From: Certhia americana
Lineage: Eukaryota; Chordata; Aves; Passeriformes; Certhiidae
DNA: 64,000 nt
Direction of reading: 5' to 3'
NCBI GenBank assembly: GCA_018697195.1
Contig: CM031858.1
Coordinates: 113,150,380-113,214,379 of the forward strand
The position numbers and the translations under genes were made by a program. Below, piece after piece: positions 35,101 to 47,600 of the stretch (position 1 is its first letter; the number at the start of each line of letters is the position of its first letter). The notes beneath the pieces are model-generated. The model was given only the letters and a program-made list of their open reading frames with translations. It did not search any database and was not told the DNA's origin.

Positions 35101-38100
35101 AGCATGGATCCACCCCACATCCACCAAGTACATTATTTTCAGCCCTGGATGGCTTTGCTTTAGTCATAATACAGGAGGAAAAATACACCTGGATGTGTGA
35201 AGCAGGATCTCAGTCTCTTCTCAGACATGGTCCCCAGTCATACAGTTTAAAAAGAAGTTTTCTCAAACACAGCTGTTAAACAGATGAGCTCTCTTCTATT
35301 CATGGAACATTGTTCTTAAGACCATATCCTCACACCTGGTAAAGCTGAGCTGGTTTCCAATAGGTTTGAAGGTTTTATTTGGGTTTGTTTCTTTTGTCTG
35401 AGGCCCAGAGCTGTAGGGCTCGGTGTAGGTGACTTGCCCTGGTGGTATGACCTAGAACTTGCTCCAGGTGGCATGAACAGAGCACTCAGCAGGGCTCAGA
35501 TGTGTCAAATGCTGAGTAGGCACCACTGAAATGCTGAACGAGGCACTCAGGAAATGTCCTGTGTACCAGGGACCTTATGTCATGTGTGGGACATGCAGAC
35601 ATGCAAGCTTCAAGGCCTGCAGAGCCTAACATAAGCACAGCCCAGGAATCACTGCTTTAGAGTGCACGTATGTGGGGGAGAGGAGGAATGTAATGATGCA
35701 TGGAAAAGAATTAACTTCTGCTTTTTCTGCCTGCCTATTCACTCCATTTGTTCTGTGCTCCAGCTGAGAAGGAATCTCTTAGATGTACCAGTACATACTG
35801 TCATGGCACATTTGCTCAACTACATTAAGCCTTGTTGTAATTTTGTATCACTTTAGATGTATTTTTAATTTTTTTTTTTTTTTTTTAAATTTTAAAGGTG
35901 CATTATAAGATCTAGAGGATTTTTAGGATATATGGGGAGTATATCAATATCAATATGATTGTCAGTTAATTTCTTTCAAAAGTGTGCAGCAGATCAGTGG
36001 AAAGGAAGTCTCCTTGCCCTGTCCTAGCTTAACACACTAGGTCTTCCTCTGCTTTTGGAGTTTCCACCTTCCCCAGAAATTCATGGAGATGATCACAGAA
36101 GGGAGGATTCACAACTCAGGGAGAACAGGGCAGACAGAAGGATAAATCCAACGAGGAAATAGCACAGAAAACAGGCATGGGTGGCTCCTGAAGGGAACAG
36201 CATAAAAATCATAGCTAAACAGGAGATGAGCTAAAAAATCACCCTTCCCTAAGGTTTGAAAGAGGGTAGTGTGGACACTTGGAAAGTCACTGAGTTGTGA
36301 GTTTGAAACCCAGACTGGATGTGAAGGGTGCCTCTGGTGTGATACTTGGGACTGGAACACCCTCAAATTATCTTCTGTCTTCCCTTTTAGTTTTGAATTT
36401 TCTCAGATTTAAAAGTATGCTCTTCTAGCATCTGTTCAGAAATAACTGGGTCCTAAATATATAAATATATAGATAAAAATCCTTTATTATTCTGAGAGTG
36501 TTTACTTCCAAGAAAGAAATTTATACATATCTACCTTACATTGTGGTGTATTCAGGATGAGCATCTAAACAGTTCCAAAATATATCTCCAGTCCTGCTTG
36601 GTGGCTGTAACTGGAGCCTGTCACTGTACTCCAGTAGGAGGGAACAGTTTCATGTTCTGCAGCTTCATCCTGCTGCTTGTTTTGCTGAAGTCAGTTGACT
36701 GTAGAAACTGAGCAGACAACAACTCAGAGACTGAAGGGTGGACTTGTTTATGCCTTCCTACTCTCTGAGCATTGTATATTCACAATTGGATTTCAAAATG
36801 TAGCTGTCCAGGATAGCTCATGTCTGGATATACTCAGAACAAAATAAGAAATGTCAGAGCCGCATTTTACATGCTGCTGTGGTCAGGTTAATAAATCTTG
36901 CAAGCTTTCCAAATAGAATGTCATCTTAAATATTGTTATGTAGCTTCTGCATCTTCAAAGATTTGCATCCAGTCAGCTGAAAACATGCATAGACCAGGCT
37001 CATTTTCATCTTCAGAATAACAAGTAATGTACCCTAAAAAAATTTGTATTTGTGCCAAAAATATGTACACAGAATAAGTAGTTATATTTCCAAGCTTTAG
37101 ATTTTTTTTTAGCAAGCTAACAGAAATGGCTTTGTTTTAAAATCAGCAACCATGTTTATTAAAAGGTATGATACACCAGAAACATTAAAATAGCCTTATA
37201 GAAATACACAGTATGTCTCTGGTGATAATTCCAACAGTGTGCCTTGTGCATAATTTTATTTGTATGACAGGCTAGCAGAGTTCTGCTTCTTTTGATCATA
37301 TACATGGCGGAAAATTGACCAGATTAATGTTCTCTTGACAAACTGAGATTTTGGATACTCTGATCAGCGTTTTAATGACCAGTGTAAACACATCCTATGT
37401 TTTTAGCTGGCAGTGAAATGGCTCTGAAGCTGTAATACAGGAATGAAATACAGGCTGTGTTTGTAAAATGTTGAGGATTGAAATAAGAGAAAGGCAAGCA
37501 GTGGTTTTCAAGCATTGGTAGAATGTTTCCTAAAACTCAAGCTCAACCACAAACTCCAGGAAAATGATTTTTTAAACTTTCTTAAGAAGGGCAGTGTGCC
37601 CTGTTCCTCAGGGGAGAAAATGAGGCTCAGCAGTGTTGCCAGGTAGCAAAGAGCTCTCGACCACTCAGCATTTAACAAAGAGGTGGCCATGAAGTACATG
37701 ACAGTGGCTATGCTTCCTGCTGTAAGAAAGCTACCTTTTGTTACTTGGAAGTACTTTTCACATTTTTTCATGGGTTTAGACAGAAACCTACCCAGAGTTT
37801 TCTGTCCCAGGATTATTTTCCATTTTTGTGACATTAAAGAACTCCCTAATTCACGTTGAGAAACAGAAACTAGCTGTAAAGAGTCAAGAGATTTCAGTTA
37901 AACCTCATTCACATGGAAATTATTTGGAATTCCTGGAAAATGCAGGACAATTATTTTGCCCGTTTTCAGACCTAACCATATCGAAGAGACCTCAAGGTGC
38001 TCATCCCAGTCCTTGAGCACAGAGTTTAGCTATTAGAGCCAGTGATGATTTTTAAGTAAACTCTCCTTGCTCAAAATAGGCATATCCATGTTTTCAGGAT

Positions 38101-40198
38101 CTGAGAGGCAGGATGCAGTGAAGACAGGGTAAGAACAAGAATGTTCTGCCATAATGAACAGAAGACCTGCACTGATCTCAGAATGGTGAAATAAAGGAGA
38201 TCCTCCTGAGCTACTGGCAGGAGCAAACAGAAGCTTCTACCTCTTCAGTTTAATGCATCTGAGACATGGCGATAGTTTGGACTTGTTATTATTTAATGTT
38301 GATGTTGTCATACTGCAACATTCATGTATGTACTCTGGAGTTTCTACTGCCATTGTGGCCTTGAGAAAGGTGAATTAAGGATTTAATATAATAAGTTTAC
38401 TAGATGAGCAGTGCTAATTTTCATTGGAGAAAAAGGAAGTTTTCAATTCTTTCTAAAGTTAGGGAGACATTAGATCTGAAAGAAAGGCAGTAATTCTGTG
38501 GTGTAGGTTTTAAACTTTGCAGTTGTATAGTTCGCTACTTTTAATTTACATTCAAGTAATTTAGATTCAATTTTGAGCAAAGAAAGCAGATTAGAATTCC
38601 ACAGTGTGGTTTCAAGAGCTTCTTTGAAGTTAAATTTGACTAATGTGGTTACTGCTACTGGGTTTTGTTACTCAAACTGTCTGATGAGTTTCATAAGTAG
38701 ACTTACCGAAATTTTATTGAAAATCATTGCTTAAAACACAATTCTCCCTAGAACACCTATAAAAACAAAACAGATCAAATAAATATTAAAAGGGAAAAAC
38801 ATTAAAAAATCTAATTATAATTAATAAGATAGAAGGTTATGGAAATTATTTTGACAATGTATTTTCCAGTTATTTAGAGAACCTTGAAACCCAAGTCATT
38901 CTTATTACTGCTTCAGCATTTGGGGCTAGTGTTAAGAGGGGGAAAATGGTGGTTTTGAAAATTTGTCAAGAAAAATATTTCTTATTTTTGAAAATAAACA
39001 AATGTCACTATTTAAGCTTTGTGTGGTAGAACAACGGCAAGCTGTAGGACATTTAGTAAAAGAGAACAAAATAGCATGATGCTTTTATGTCACGTTGGCA
39101 CTGGTCCCCTCTCTGAAATCTCATGGCCCACTGGCACCTTGGCCCAGGAAGGAATAGCACCATTTACTGCAAAATAACTTCCTTGCAAATAAAAGCCCAT
39201 TTGGTGGAACTGCTTAGTTCTCCATAAAAGCAAAACACATAAAAGTACATTTTAGCTTGAGTATTCAACTTCTTCCATACCTTCTTCGCATGGAAAAAAC
39301 TTATTACTGTACTGTCCTATGAATCAGTTTTGTCACCCTATATTTTGGGAAAAACAAATTGAAAGTCTTTGTCAAAATGTAAGACTTCCTTGCCTTCACT
39401 GCAGGCTTCTCAATATAAAGAAAACCTTAGTCTCCAGGTACGTGTGCTCACAACAAATAAAAAATTCTAGAACAATGATTTTAATCAGAATTTGACAACC
39501 ACATTTGGATGCTTTCCTGCTTTACAACACTTGGTAAGGAACTAAATCAGATGGGTGAGTGAGTGACTTTGAATGTCAGAACAGGGACGTGGAATTAGGA
39601 GCAAGCTCAGGAAAAGTGGTTTGTTCCAGTGCCATTTTTTAGGTGCAGCAAAGGACTTGTTTACATAGTCCAGAGGCAAGTGGGAAATACCCCAGCTGGC
39701 AGGGACTGTTCCTTCATAGGCAGAACTAACAACTAGCAGAATTGTTGTGATCAACTACAGGAAAATCCCTGAAAACCAAGGTGAATATTTGTGTAGATCC
39801 ATACACACATTTCATTTACTTCTTTTTTTTTTTTTTAATATTATTTATTTAAGTGCATGCCATATGGACGTTTGACTGTTTTCTGCTAACAGTATATATA
39901 TGCTGCCTGTGATCATTACCCTGGAACAGGAAAATTGGAACTTAGAAAGGATTTTGTTAATAAGCCTTTCCTAAATGACACTTTTACAGTCCACCTCTCA
40001 AAGGAGTACAGTGCCAACTTTGTTGTGAGGCAGATGGTAGTGAAAAAGGTGGATGTGACTCTGATCATTTAGCAGGGAAATTAATTTATGTGGTACTAAC
40101 CAGCCTCCAAATTGGGTTTATTGGCTCATTACAGTTTCTCCAAAACGCCAAAGCTTTATGTTTTAAAGAAGCTGAAGGTTATTTTCAGGATATTTGAG
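32146..40198. other. Unannotated AT-rich non-coding stretch
   Basis: About 8 kb without a recognised gene or mobile element. It contains a homeobox-site-like TAAT-rich block at 32540-32720, A/C-only low-complexity sequence (33510-33540 and 34052-34198), and a T run near 35868-35886. A somewhat GC-richer region at 35390-35640 matched nothing I know. Confidence 0.5.
34052..34198. repeat. A/C-rich low-complexity tract
   Basis: Nearly pure A and C on the plus strand with short CAA, CCAAA and AAAC units. A 75-codon open frame through it (33917-34144) is a product of this composition. Confidence 0.8.
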
Positions 40199-40282
40199 AG
40201 AAAGGGAGAAAGAAAGAAAGAAATAAAGAGAGACAGAGACACACAGAGAGAGAGAGAGAGAGAGAGGGGGAGAGAGAGGAGA
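40199..40282. repeat. Purine (GA)n microsatellite
   Basis: A GAAA-type stretch followed by (CA), then a clean (AG)n run around 40244-40266 and a final GA-rich segment, all purine on the plus strand except for a few C. Length polymorphism is likely. Confidence 0.9.
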
Positions 40283-41067
40283 AAATTGACTGAATTATGA
40301 GGATCTGTATTAAAGGTAAGATGGCAACTTTAATGGAAATTTCAATGAAGGACTTTGCAGATCAGCCAAAGAATGTTGAAGAAATTCTCTTATCTGGTAG
40401 TGAAATGCATCTTTATCCACATTTCACTGTTGTAGTATGAATGTTCTTAGACTATTAGCATTGTGCTTTTGGCATCAATGCATCTTCATTGCACAAAGTA
40501 AATTAAATGGACCATGGTCTAGCATTACAGCATACATTATGCTATTTTTTTTAATAAACAAAAATGTGGATGTCCTTATAGCAAAATAACTCTGTGTCTA
40601 TTTAATATACTAAAGCAAGTAAATTCAGGATAAAATCTGGACAGCAAAATGGAGATCATGCTTTATGTTTCAGAATTTTATGTCAGATGGGTAATCCTTA
40701 TATTATCTCTACTTGTGGCATTCTATGGCACATCGTTATCCTAAGGACAATTAGGAGCCTTTACTAACAGCTTGCCTGAGGAAATAATAGTGTTCCTAGA
40801 ACTGGTGCTTTAAACTTTATTGTTTCACTTTCTTCAAAGTAATTATTTGTGCATGTAAATTACCTATTCTGAAAAGGATTTATGTAATGCATTATGGTAT
40901 GCACTCTGATGAGATTTGTAAAAATTCCTTAAAATTTAGTTCTGAAATTTTATTAGGATGCTGTAGTCAACTGTTATCTTTAATAATTTTTTGACATTTC
41001 ATGGAATATACTACAAGACTAATAAAACACTAGTCTGTGACTTGGTTTAAGGTATCTTTTCTTACAC
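40283..41067. other. Unannotated AT-rich stretch
   Basis: No feature was recognised between the (GA)n microsatellite and the CR1 fragment that follows. Confidence 0.5.
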
Positions 41068-41433
41068 TCATGTTGGGAGGTACCTAAAAGATCATCTAGT
41101 TTCAATCCCCTGCTATGGACAGGAACACCTTTCACTAGACCAGAGACTACTCTCAGTTTCACTTCTTACTCCTTATCCTGTCACCACATGCTCTTGTAAA
41201 CAGTCTCTCTTCATCTTTCTTTCAGGCTCCCTTCAGACACTGGAAAGCCACAATTAGTTTGCTCTGAAGCTTTCTCTTCTCTAGGCCAAATTCCCTCAGC
41301 ATTTCCTCATAGGAGGGGTGCTCCATCCCCCTAATTATCTTGGTGGCTTTCTCTGAACTTGCTCCTACAGGTCCTTCTGTGCAGGGGACCCCAGAGCTGG
41401 AAGCAGCACTGCAGGTGGGGTCTCACCAGTGCT
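41068..41433 (-). mobile_element. CR1 LINE fragment, minus orientation, 3' end lost
   Basis: The inverted CR1 blocks are clear: 'agatcatctagtttcaatcc', 'tggacaggaacacctttcac', 'cagacactggaaagccacaa', 'ttccctcagcatttcctcat', 'aggaccccagagctgga'-like sequence and 'gcaggtggggtctcaccag'. The terminal octamer repeat is missing at the left end. Divergence is moderate to high, so this is one of the older copies. Confidence 0.88.
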
Positions 41434-42913
41434 TAGTTTGTGTTTAACTCAGGAGAAATTATTTGAGTATTATAAAATCAATTCCCAATGGATTTTTTTC
41501 AAGAACAAGTGATATTTTAGTCTTTCTATTTTTATCACACTCATTTTTTTTAACTTGGAAAATGGAGTGTTGCCTTTAAAAATATTAGCAGTTTTTATCC
41601 AGGCACACCTGTGCAGAAGCACAATTCATGATGTGGGTAATACTCCCAGATTAGGATAACTCCTTCATATCTGTTGGATGGGCTTTTTATAGATCCTGCA
41701 TTACAACCTGAAATTTGCAGGATGCACATGATTGCGCTTTCCACTTGAAACAGGGGCACTCTCATGGTTGCCTTGTTTTCATTCTGTGAGCTTATATTTA
41801 TCATCAGAAAATCAGAAAAAGAATCACAGAAAATTTTCAAAAGAAACAAGATGATGAGAGCCAGAAGCCTGGGGGGAGTTTTTGGCTTTTGAAGTTTGGA
41901 GGAAGGGCTGCTTTTATTGTCAGGTGACTTGAAGTTCCTTTTCAGATACTAAGCAAAAATTTCTGATGCTTTTTTGAAAGTGTAAGTGTTGCATAGAAGC
42001 TCATATGTGTCTTCTATTGCATTTCATTCACTAATACTCATTTTCTCCATAACAGATTGTCTGTAATTAGTTGAAATAAATACCTGCTATGGAGTTTAGG
42101 ACATCCTCCAGAAAGAATTGGCCGGAATGAAGGCTTCCCAAATCGCAAATTGAGACTTAAAATAGTCTTCCCTAATCATGGGGATATTTATGTTTGACAG
42201 CTGAACCTTGTTTGACATGGAATTTTTCAAGGCCTATGCTTCTAGTCCACTTTTCTAGAAGTACATTAAGTTTGTCTCCACTTCGTCCTGGTTTTGCCAG
42301 CCTGATTGGGTTTCTCATAAATCTCACATATGGGATGTACAAAACAAGCTGCAATCACTTTATGTAGCAAATGTATATGGTAAAAGCTGTGCCAAAGCTC
42401 AGAGTTCAGAGCATCTCTATAGGTGCACACCTTCTTTACAGAGAACAACCCCCTCCCATGGTATTACAAAGAAGAAAGTTTTTTCCTCCTCTTCTGCTAC
42501 AGTCAGCAGATGTAGATTAAAGTGTTTGAGGTGATCAAGATACATTGGATTCATAACTGCAAAAATTTCCTCTCTGCTGGTTAAGCTTTCCTTTCAACTA
42601 CAGCCTAAACCTTCCATAATTTGTGTTAAAGACTCTCTGCCTCTTCCACTTGCCTGACTTCTTCCAAGCAACAATATGGCTGCATATTTTTGAAAGGAAA
42701 TTAGAAACAAAAGAATTACATATAAAACCTGACAAAGTGAAATGGAGCAAGGGAAGAGAAGGGCTTCTTATGAAATGGTTTTTGGTACTGGAGTGTGGAG
42801 GAGCTCCCTGTGAAAAGCTGTAGTAGTCCAGTTATCTGAATAAAATGAAGTTGTGGAGTAGAAGAGCTGTGGAGCCCCTCTTGCAGCATCACACTTCTCT
42901 CCTCCTTGCCTGT
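41434..42913. other. Unannotated stretch
   Basis: AT-rich, no recognised element. Two overlapping 60-codon minus-strand frames at 42172-42448 show no motif. Confidence 0.45.
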
Positions 42914-42917
42914 AATT
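42914..42917. repeat. Left target-site duplication AATT
   Basis: 4-bp copy next to the LTR start, matching 43640-43643. It is short and AT-rich, so weaker evidence than the termini themselves. Confidence 0.6.
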
Positions 42918-43639
42918 TGTCGTGGTTTGAATGACAGGTGTCTGCTAAGGAAGGCAGCAGCCTCCCTTGGAATGGAGAATATAAATCCCCTCCCTCAAAA
43001 TTATTATAACTTTGAAATTACGGGGCTCTCAAGCAAAGATATGGGAATAGGAATAAAAGTTCTTTATTAAGGGAACTAAAATAAAAAAATAAAACCGAAA
43101 CACATGCAGTATTACAAAAGAAAAAGCAAACAAACAAAAAACCAAACCCAGACAGAGTCAGGATAAAACCTGACACCCTGTGAGTCAGGGTGTTGGTGGC
43201 AGTCCCATTCAATGGTGGCTGCAGTCCCAGTGGCAGATGTGGCTCTGTTGAAGTGATGCTCCTGTAGAAAAGTGGAGGTTTTTTTCTGAAGGTCCAGTGG
43301 TGAGAGATAGGCCTGGTCTTCCTCTGGGAATCCAGTGGAAAGGCTGCTTGGTGTCCCAAATCTCAGATTTTTATCCAGGTAGCAATACTTGGTTCCTCCC
43401 CCTGGTTGGAGCATTTCCCAATGTGATGATGTAATTCTATCAGTGAGACTCAATGGCCCATTAGCAGAAGATCTCTTCCTGGAGGGAGGCTGGGCTGTGG
43501 AAGAGATAAGAAAACTGCCCCAGCAGGTTTATTGACAGCTGACCATTGACAGACAATTACACCACCCCTACCACCCTAGTTTCATCAATGGTGATAGAAT
43601 ACAGAGTTTTGGTTACATTTTGCACTGAAACCCATGACA
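42918..43639 (-). mobile_element. Solo LTR of an endogenous retrovirus (722 bp)
   Basis: On the plus strand it runs from TGTCGTGGTTTGA to CCATGACA, so the termini are near-perfect inverted repeats (TGTCGTGG/CCATGACA). AATT lies directly outside each end (42914-42917 and 43640-43643), a 4-bp target duplication as made by gammaretrovirus-like (class I) integrases. Read on the minus strand, U3 starts TGTCATGGGTTT. A GATAAAAA TATA-like box lies near 43369-43376. A T-rich stretch precedes AATAAAGAAC (AATAAA at 43063-43068), and U5 ends CCACGACA. The TGTCRTGGTTT start resembles LTRs I associate with songbirds. There is no internal region. The 113-codon open frames inside it are incidental. Confidence 0.85.
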
Positions 43640-43643
43640 AATT
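43640..43643. repeat. Right target-site duplication AATT
   Basis: 4-bp copy next to the LTR end, matching 42914-42917. Confidence 0.6.
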
Positions 43644-44335
43644 AAAGGCTGACTTTGAATGCTAAGATCTGAGTCTCTCTAGATGCTGAGGTAGAATCTT
43701 GAGGAGTCCAGTAACAAGCAACCAAAACACAGCAGATAGTAGTTTACACTTTAGGGTAGAAAAAAATGCAAATGAAAGGGCTTGTTGCATGAGATGGTTC
43801 AGGTTTTCTGTTTCCTCTAAATCAATGGCAGTAGTAATTGTTCACTGCCTACAAAAGATAAGTATGATATACTCTGAGATTTATGATTTACTTTGAGATA
43901 TACTCTGAGATTCACATGGGAACATTTTGTGGGATGGTAAAATTTACATGACCCTGAGTGTGAACCCTCTGGACCAAAAAGTCTATGTACTCCTTTCCAA
44001 TTTAATTTCTTTCCTATTCAAATACTGATCTCCACCTGCAATACTATATTCTCATTTGATTAAAAAAAAAAAAAAAAAAAAGGAAAATAAATAGAAAGGC
44101 TTTAAATGGCTTTTAAAAATAGCGTACACCATATTTTTGATGATTGTAATTTTAATAGATTATTTGTTAGTTGATAAACTGTAGCATTTCATAAAGCTTA
44201 GATCACACTTTTCAGAGTCATCTGAAAATGGTTCAGGTGAAAAGTTCACTTAAAACCATCATCCAGGTTTTAAGTGACTATCTGAAGCATATCAAAGACA
44301 GATTTTCAGAAAATGGCAACATTTTATCTCAAAAG
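43644..44335. other. Short unannotated stretch between LTR and CR1
   Basis: It contains a direct repeat of GATATACTCTGAGATT (first copy near 43866, second near 43897) and a run of A at about 44060-44080. No gene was recognised. Confidence 0.55.
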
Positions 44336-44650
44336 ACTGAAAAGCTGAGAGAATTTGAATATTCAGCCTGGAGAAGGCTTCAGGGTGTCATAACTGAGGC
44401 TTTCCAGGATGCAAAGGGAGCCACAAGAACAATGGAGAGAGGCAATTAACAGGAGCATGAGTGACACAACAAGGGGCAATGCTTCAAAATAAAAGAAGAT
44501 TGGTTTAGATTATATATTAGGGAGAAATTCTTTACTGTGAAGATGGTGAGGGACTGGAACAGGTTGCCCAGAGAAGCTGTCAATGGCATGGGGGTAATAA
44601 CAAGATTATCTTTAAGGTCCTTTCCAGCTCAAGCCATTCTAGGAGTCTCT
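44336..44650 (+). mobile_element. CR1 LINE fragment with internal deletion
   Basis: The element runs through 'gctgagagaatttg', 'attcagcctggagaaggctt', 'aattctttactgtgaagatgg', and 'ggaacaggttgcccagaga'. After 'agctgt' it jumps to 'caatggcatggggg', which lies roughly 80-90 bp further along in the other copies. It then ends with 'ccagctcaagccattctagg'. So it is 5'-truncated and also carries an internal deletion near its 3' end. Confidence 0.85.
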
Positions 44651-47600
44651 GAAGTCTGATGCGCTTCACAGTGTTCCAGGTCTAGGTGTGCAAATGTGTG
44701 AGGAAGACATGCAAAATGAGAGGGGTATATTGTTAATGTTGTGGGAATCTCTGTGCAACACGTTCAAACAGTTCTCTGTAGAGCCACCCTGTGTCTGCCA
44801 GCACTGGTGAAATGCAAGAGCTTGCAGGGTGAGGTTTACCAGAATATCCAATTTCCACTGCTTTAAGCCCAGTTCCTGAAGTTCCTTTGGTTTGTCTTAG
44901 CACTAGAGTCTGTCACAAGACATGTTCTGGGAAGATTATGTGGTTCAGGACATCACATTATTTGAACCTGATCCTTGTGCAGGTGCTGTGCTTCAGTAAC
45001 ATCTGTCAGGCTACCCCTGAAGATAAAGTGTCAGCTGCTATGGGAACCACACTCCGAAGTGGCTCTGCAGGACCCTATCTGGTGTCCTGAAGTGCTGGCA
45101 GTGGGCCAGCATGAAAGGCTCAGCTAACACCATGCATTTTCTCCCCCATGAATTCTTGGGGATCTCTACTCTTCCTGGTATCCTTCTGTACTGTCAGTTC
45201 CTTGTGCTTTTAGCAACACCCACATTAGGTTTTCCCCCATCCAACTATTGCTTGTGCCCTAGTCCTAAATCACAGAGTTTGCAATAGTAGCCCTGAAGTT
45301 AATTTTGTTTCTTTAACCCCAAGAAGAGTATTTAACATGTTTTTTCATTGCTGGGGACAAAATCATTAAACCTTGAGTATTTGTTTATCTGGCATATAAG
45401 GTTAACTGTTTGCTGACATTAGGAAAGATACGGGAATCTATTTGTTAGTGAGGGGTTTTTGTATGTATCCTGGCTTCATTAATTCTTGACTGTCAATCAC
45501 CCATTGTCTTGGTTCATTACACAAACCAATTCTTAAGGCTCACCACAGCAGGAATTGTTTTAATTTTTGTCCTGCTAATGGAACCTGATTTGGGAAAACT
45601 CAATGGAAGTCATTTAAGGAGCCTTAGCTTCAAATGAAAAATATGAAACAATTTATTTTCCATTGGGAAATGGAAAAATGGGGAAAAATGTGGGTTGGAG
45701 AAAGAAAAAGGCAGCAAAAGAAAGAAATGGAGATAGATATAGAATCACAACTCAGTCCAGAGTGTAAGAGCCTAAAACGCTGCAGGAGTAATCCAGATAA
45801 TGAACCAACAGTCTTAGAAACCCACAGGGAGTTTCCAGAATATTTTGTCTTTGGAGAAGATAAAAATAATTTCCATAGAATTATATTCATAGGTTTATAA
45901 CCAACACAAAGATCATATACTATGTTTACAACCATTTCTCCAATGCGGCGGAATAGAAGTTGGTAAACTTCTTTATCTCTCAGATAAAGGATGTTGTTCT
46001 GCAGCTCATACAGTAAAAATATCCTTGTTTCAAGTCCTGTTGCCACCACCCTAAAAAGGATTGCTCTCTATCTTTGATACACAGCATTATATCCAGGTGA
46101 CAACACCTCTACAATGTCTGGTTTTTTCATAGTTGAGCCTGACAATTTATTATGCTTCTCTAAAAATTCAGTATCAATAACAAAACTTTTCTCTCATAAT
46201 AAATTTTCCACAAAAGCTTCTGTGCGGCTTTTTCATATTATTTTTTATAAATATTCCTTAGAAGATGGGGAGCAGAAGAACCAGAACACTCATTATTTGC
46301 AATTCACTTTATGAGTAGTATTTGTTTTTGACTTCATAGGTATTCAGCACTATGCTATCAAAACACCTTGTGCCAACAAATTTTTTCTTTCAGTGATTAA
46401 GTCTCAGGAAAACAAGTCATGAAAACATTACAATTCTAAGGAATATAAAATTGTGGTTAAATGGTTCTATTATTACCAGTGAAAACAAAGTACAGCAATT
46501 TGGTAAAACTAGGCTGTCAAGTGCTTAATCCATTATTCTTGGGAATTCTGTGAATTACTATGCTTTCTAAAAAAAATTATGTAAGCCCTGAAAATAGCAT
46601 GTAGTGTAACCAGAACTTGAAAACTAAACTGGCAAGCCAGATGCAATTGGTGTTAAAAGCAAAGCATTGAGCACTGAAATATTTGAATCCATCTCTTAAA
46701 GGGGTGGTTGGAAAGCATGAGAAAAAGAGTTTACAAAAATCCCTCTGCACTGCTTTCTGTTCAATGTATAAGACCAAGCAGGAATTTTTCCAGGCTGAAA
46801 AAATCGGAATTTCTCCATGTCCAGCCCTACCTCTTGACTGACAAATCTGGCTCTGAACTTCCTTGGTGAGGGCCCCCTTGCAGTTCTTCAGAGTAGCAAG
46901 GTCCTTCAGAGTTTCTTTGGACCATGAGATTCCTTACAACACCCCAGCCATCAAGCTTCTGTATTCAGCAAAATCCAGATGGATTCAGAGTTGAGGGTAT
47001 GAGATAATTAACCTTGAAATCTGTTTCCATCCTCTCACTTTTAAGTCCCATATTCACCACTGTCAGAGAGCACAGGTAGAAATACTGCTTAAAACATGAG
47101 CAAATACATTCTGTTGCTTAATGCAACCAAGGTCATACACTCTGGAGTACCTGCTTGTAGTTGTGGAAAGATGTGTTGCCTAAGGGTTTGAACTGAAGGA
47201 GAAAGAGTTTGCAAAACTCAGTTATACTGATATTAATAGAATACAGCCAGATGGTGCAGTCATCAATAATCTAAAAATATCCCTGGTGCATAGTCAAAAG
47301 CAAAGTAGCATGAAAATTAAAGTAAAAAAATTGCACTCACCAATAATGTCCTGAAAAACCTTTAATAGCACCCTATGTTTGCTGAAAGGTCAATGCATAG
47401 AGACAGTGAAAGTCTTTGGCTGTGAGAAGTCATTAAAAGAGAATCTTAGCCATCACCTCCCTGGCTGATTTTAATGTTGTGTTCTTGAGCAAGTGAGTTA
47501 TAATAAATACTTTAAAAAGTGGCTTTAAATGACACCAATTTTTTTGTTAAAAACATGCACTCATCCTTCTGTATACCTGGCCCACTAATGAGTCAAAATT

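Noticed and set aside
43018..43453. Two 113-codon minus-strand frames
   Set aside because: Both lie wholly inside the solo LTR, which in this class carries no gene.
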